Shown piece after piece: positions 13,537 through 16,390 of a stretch of DNA of 16,390 nucleotides (position 1 is the stretch's first letter; every line of letters starts with the position of its first letter). Under the pieces are notes generated by a model. That model ran no database searches. It was not told the DNA's origin and worked only from the letters and a program-made list of their open reading frames with translations. Made by a program: the position numbers and the translations under genes. Source of the stretch: Gammaproteobacteria bacterium UBA3498. Its GTDB lineage: Bacteria; Pseudomonadota; Gammaproteobacteria; Pseudomonadales; Pseudohongiellaceae. The stretch is taken from NCBI GenBank assembly GCA_002377605.1, contig DFQD01000010.1, positions 8,696-25,085 of the forward strand, written 5' to 3'.

Positions 13537-15615
13537 ATGTCTGCTCAAGATCTACTAATTGAAATCGGAGCCGAGGAATTACCACCTAAGGCACTAAGCT
13601 CTCTGTCTAAAGCTTTTGAGGAGCTAATAACCGCTGCTTTAAAAAAAGAATCGCTATCTTTCGATTCGGCAAAGCGTTTCGCCACTCCCAGGCGCCTTGC
13701 GTTGCTCATCTCAGAGCTGCAGGACGCCCAGGAAGATAAACAGATTCAAAGACTCGGCCCGGCGGTAAGTGCTGCCTTTGATAGCGACGGCAACCCAACT
13801 CCTGCCGCTTCTGGTTTTGCCAAATCCTGTGGGGTAGATGTCCATGAGTTGGCCATGACAGAAAAAGATGATGTGGAAAAGCTTTCCTTTTCTTCTTTCC
13901 AGCAAGGCCAGCAAACCATCGGACTATTGCCGGACATCATAAGACAGGCGCTTAATCAATTACCGGCACCCAAGCGCATGCGTTGGGGAAGCTCTCGAGA
14001 AGAATTCGTTCGCCCCGTGCATTGGTTGATGGTGCTTTTTGGAAAACAAGTCGTTGATTTGGAAATGTACGGACTTAGTAGCAGCAATAATTCCTATGGG
14101 CATCGCTTTCTTCACAACAGAGTAATTACACTGAATGCAGCCGAAGACTATGAAGAATGCTTGGAAAAAAGTGGCAGAGTAATTCCAGATTTCGAAAGAA
14201 GAAAAGCATTAATACGCGAACAAGTTATTGAGGAAGGGGAAAAAACCGGAGCACAAACTGTGGTTGATGAAGCTTTACTTGATGAAGTAACGGCGTTGGT
14301 TGAATACCCCGTGTCGTTAACCGGGAACTTTGACGAAGAATTTTTAGAAGTGCCTGCGGAAGCACTCATCCTTGCGATGAAATCGCATCAGAAGTGCTTT
14401 TATCTTGTAGATGAGAAAGAAAGGTTACTGCCCAAGTTTGTAACCGTCAGTAATATTATTTCTAAAGATCCCGCGCAGGTAATCGAAGGGAACGAAAGAG
14501 TGATTCGCCCGCGACTGGCGGATGCACGTTTTTTCTTTGAGAGTGACAAACAAACTCCATTAGTAGCAAGAATAGGGTCGCTTAAGAACATTGTATTCCA
14601 AGAGAAGCTTGGAACTGTCTACGACAAGTCTGTTCGGGTTGCCAAACTTGCCGTTGCCATTGCTGCCGATCTGGGATCTGACACTGATCAATGCGAACGC
14701 GCTGCGATGTTGTCCAAGTGCGATTTGCTAACCAGCATGGTGGGTGAATTTGCTGACCTACAAGGGCTGATGGGCTCTTATTACGCGCAGCATGATGGGG
14801 AGGCAGAAGAAGTCTGCAATGCCCTCAACGAACAGTATTTGCCTCGGTATGCTGGCGATTCGTTGCCTAAATCCAAAACCGGCGCAATATTGGCGATGGC
14901 CGATAAATTGGACGCTATGGTGGGTTTATTCGGTATCGGCCAACCCCCCACTGGTTCCAAAGATCCGTTCGCGCTGCGTCGCTCTGCCATCGGAATTCTG
15001 CGCATACTGGTGGAAAAAGAACTGGATCTGGATATCGTGAAAACCATCGAAGCTTCTGTTGCAAGCTATTCCAATATCGAACTGCAGGCAAATACTACCA
15101 ATCAAGTGTTTGATTTTTTGCTCGAGCGTTTTAGATCCTGGTACCTGGAGACTGGAATCAATAGCGAAGTCTTCCAATCGGTCTTTGTAATGCGGCCTGC
15201 CCGCCCATTAGATTTTCATCATCGGATTCAGGCAGTTCACAGCTTCAACAAGCTGCCAGAAGCGGTTGCCTTGGCGGCCGCAAATAAAAGGGTATCCAAT
15301 TTGCTTTCAAAACAGAAAGAAGTTAATGAGCGTTCCGAGTGCTCTAGCAATCTACTAACCGAAGCTGCAGAACACTCATTGCATAAAGAAATACAGGTCA
15401 AAATTTTGGAAGTTGCACCTTTATTCGAGCAAGGCGACTATACTAAGGGATTGCAGTCACTTTCCACGCTCAAAACTTCTGTTGATAATTTTTTTGACAA
15501 TGTCTTGGTTATGCATCAAGACGAACAAGTTAGACAAAACCGATTAGCCTTACTGAAACAGCTAAGAAATCTGTTTCTTCAAACAGCAGATATTTCCTAC
15601 TTGCATTCCAGTTAG
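13537..15615 (+). CDS. glyS: glycine-tRNA ligase beta subunit
   Basis: GlyS is the large subunit of the heterotetrameric glycyl-tRNA synthetase and binds and positions the tRNA. The 692 residues match E. coli (689). Landmarks in order: LLIEIGAEELPPKAL (residues 6-20), FATPRRLALLI, LPAPKRMRWG (around 144-153), FVRPVHWLMVLFG, LVEYPVSLTGNFDEEFL, VPAEALILAMKSHQKCF, VIRPRLADARFFFESD, AAMLSKCDLLTSMVGEFADLQGLMG, YYAQHDGE, ALNEQYLPRYAGD, DPFALRRSAIGILRILVEK, AAANKRVSNLL and a C-terminal anticodon-binding-like domain ending LRNLFLQTADISYL. The start is ATG, 3 bases after glyQ, so translational coupling is likely. The gmhB start follows 2 bases after this stop. Confidence 0.97.
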   Translation: MSAQDLLIEIGAEELPPKALSSLSKAFEELITAALKKESLSFDSAKRFATPRRLALLISELQDAQEDKQIQRLGPAVSAAFDSDGNPTPAASGFAKSCGVDVHELAMTEKDDVEKLSFSSFQQGQQTIGLLPDIIRQALNQLPAPKRMRWGSSREEFVRPVHWLMVLFGKQVVDLEMYGLSSSNNSYGHRFLHNRVITLNAAEDYEECLEKSGRVIPDFERRKALIREQVIEEGEKTGAQTVVDEALLDEVTALVEYPVSLTGNFDEEFLEVPAEALILAMKSHQKCFYLVDEKERLLPKFVTVSNIISKDPAQVIEGNERVIRPRLADARFFFESDKQTPLVARIGSLKNIVFQEKLGTVYDKSVRVAKLAVAIAADLGSDTDQCERAAMLSKCDLLTSMVGEFADLQGLMGSYYAQHDGEAEEVCNALNEQYLPRYAGDSLPKSKTGAILAMADKLDAMVGLFGIGQPPTGSKDPFALRRSAIGILRILVEKELDLDIVKTIEASVASYSNIELQANTTNQVFDFLLERFRSWYLETGINSEVFQSVFVMRPARPLDFHHRIQAVHSFNKLPEAVALAAANKRVSNLLSKQKEVNERSECSSNLLTEAAEHSLHKEIQVKILEVAPLFEQGDYTKGLQSLSTLKTSVDNFFDNVLVMHQDEQVRQNRLALLKQLRNLFLQTADISYLHSS

Positions 15616-15617
15616 CT

Positions 15618-16187
15618 GTGAGCCAGACATTGGAATCTACAAAAACAATTGTTCTTGATAGAGACGGTGTCATCAACAAGGATTCTCCTGACTATATTAA
15701 GTCCCACGAGGAATGGATTCCACTACCCGGTAGCCTCGAAGCAATATCCTCATTACATCAAGCGGGGTTTCACGTCATTGTAGCCACAAATCAATCTGGG
15801 CTTGCTCGCGGTTTGTTTGATGAATTTGAATTAGCAAAGATGCATCACAAATTTTGTTCTATGGTTGAAGAGGAAGGCGGTTTTGTATCTGGTATTTTTT
15901 ATTGCCCGCATTCGCCAGATGATGAATGTGAGTGCAGAAAACCCAATACTGGAATGCTAGTACAAGCAGAGAATGAACTAGGCGTTTCCTTGAATGGAAG
16001 TCCATTTGTTGGCGATAGCCTAAAGGACTTGCAAGCGGCAATGGCACACCGCATGAACCCGATACTAGTTCGCACTGGCAATGGCAGCAAGACAGAACAG
16101 CAAATTGACGGTACCAATTTATCGCATGTCCCTGTATATGATGATTTACAGCAGGCCGTTGCGGATATATTGGACGAGGAAGTTTAG
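15618..16187 (+). CDS. gmhB: D-glycero-beta-D-manno-heptose 1,7-bisphosphate 7-phosphatase
   Basis: GmhB removes the C7 phosphate from heptose bisphosphate in ADP-heptose synthesis for the LPS inner core. It is a HAD-superfamily phosphatase of 189 residues. The DxD motif is DRDGV (nucleophile Asp14, acid/base Asp16). Motif II is ATNQSGLARG (56-65), the Lys is in CRKPNTGM (106-113), and the motif IV region is VGDSLKDL with acidic residues. The zinc ligands are Cys96, His98, Cys104 and Cys106 in YCPHSPDDECEC; the loop is shorter than in E. coli. The start is GTG, 2 bases after the glyS stop and supported by the family N-terminus. The glyQ-glyS-gmhB-plsC order is the same as in Pseudomonas. Confidence 0.95.
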   Translation: MSQTLESTKTIVLDRDGVINKDSPDYIKSHEEWIPLPGSLEAISSLHQAGFHVIVATNQSGLARGLFDEFELAKMHHKFCSMVEEEGGFVSGIFYCPHSPDDECECRKPNTGMLVQAENELGVSLNGSPFVGDSLKDLQAAMAHRMNPILVRTGNGSKTEQQIDGTNLSHVPVYDDLQQAVADILDEEV

Positions 16188-16196
16188 AGTTTGTTA

Positions 16197-16390
16197 ATGA
16201 TCCTCTGCTCTTTTATTTTTTACCTTGGCTTTATCCCAATGACGTTTGTTATGACAGTTTTATTTATTGGTACTTTTCCTATAACTACGACATCATTCAG
16301 ACATAAACTTGCTTCGCTTTGGTGTAACAGTGTTATTAACTGGCTACGACTTACCTGTCGAGTAAATTACGAAGTGGTTGGGTCTGAGAA
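16197..16390 (+). CDS. plsC: 1-acyl-sn-glycerol-3-phosphate acyltransferase, N-terminal part (3' truncated by window edge)
   Basis: The frame starts at ATG 16197 and is open to the window end (64 codons plus 2 bases). The translated start has a hydrophobic helix (ILCSFIFYLGFIPMTFVMTVLF, about residues 2-23), then FRHKLASLWCNSVINW and finally RLTCRVNYEVVGSE. This is the pattern that precedes the catalytic HX4D motif in the family; that motif is outside the window. PlsC acylates lysophosphatidic acid to phosphatidic acid at the membrane. Position after gmhB agrees with the plsC-like gene in Pseudomonas. It lies 9 bases after the gmhB stop; a TTG at 16191 is a less likely start. Confidence 0.8.
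   Translation, partial: MILCSFIFYLGFIPMTFVMTVLFIGTFPITTTSFRHKLASLWCNSVINWLRLTCRVNYEVVGSE

Noticed and set aside
1..16390. A hidden new defence, mobile or RNA-based system
   Set aside because: Nearly all of the window is occupied by recognisable housekeeping genes in a known order. I saw no direct repeat arrays, transposase, integrase, attachment sites, tRNA or rRNA.

Overview
The window reads as chromosomal DNA from a gammaproteobacterium, probably a free-living aerobe. The gene order from aroE to plsC (aroE, hemF, tsaC facing left; def, fmt, rsmB, trkA facing right; then an HtrB/LpxL-like acyltransferase, glyQ, glyS, gmhB, plsC) closely matches the block near oriC in Pseudomonas and relatives. 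The proteins resemble their E. coli and Pseudomonas counterparts at the level of recognisable motifs. I could not run a search, so genus-level placement is not attempted.

Layout. Positions 1-2508 (+ strand) hold the end of an aa3-type cytochrome c oxidase operon: the C-terminal part of subunit I, two consecutive subunit III-family proteins and a small subunit IV. A strong symmetrical hairpin at 2526-2561 ends it and probably also ends the opposing operon. Positions 2665-5525 (- strand) hold purE, tsaC, hemF and aroE, transcribed from right to left (purine synthesis, tRNA t6A modification, heme synthesis, shikimate pathway). Positions 5526-5884 have no intact gene. This stretch contains what looks like the decayed 3' end of dprA on the - strand and a promoter for def. 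Positions 5885-11546 (+ strand) hold def, fmt, rsmB, trkA and trkH: N-terminal formyl handling of initiator methionine, 16S rRNA methylation and K+ uptake. An acyltransferase on the - strand (11543-12514) converges on trkH, and the two genes share a CTAG as their stop codons. Positions 12604-16390 (+ strand) hold glyQ, glyS, gmhB and the start of plsC, nearly gap-free.

How the genes fit together: most are housekeeping. The left end serves aerobic respiration, and HemF makes a heme precursor that the oxidase ultimately depends on. Def and Fmt act at opposite ends of the formyl-methionine cycle. TrkA and TrkH form one transporter. GmhB, PlsC and the LpxL-like acyltransferase serve the envelope (LPS core heptose, phospholipid and possibly lipid A acylation).

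I found no defence system, mobile element, CRISPR array, RNA gene or clearly new system. The most informative irregularities are the probable dprA remnant together with the missing lysM-dprA pair, a degenerate-looking first subunit III, an Asn replacing a glycine in TrkA's first nucleotide-binding loop, and the stop-codon overlap of trkH with the acyltransferase.
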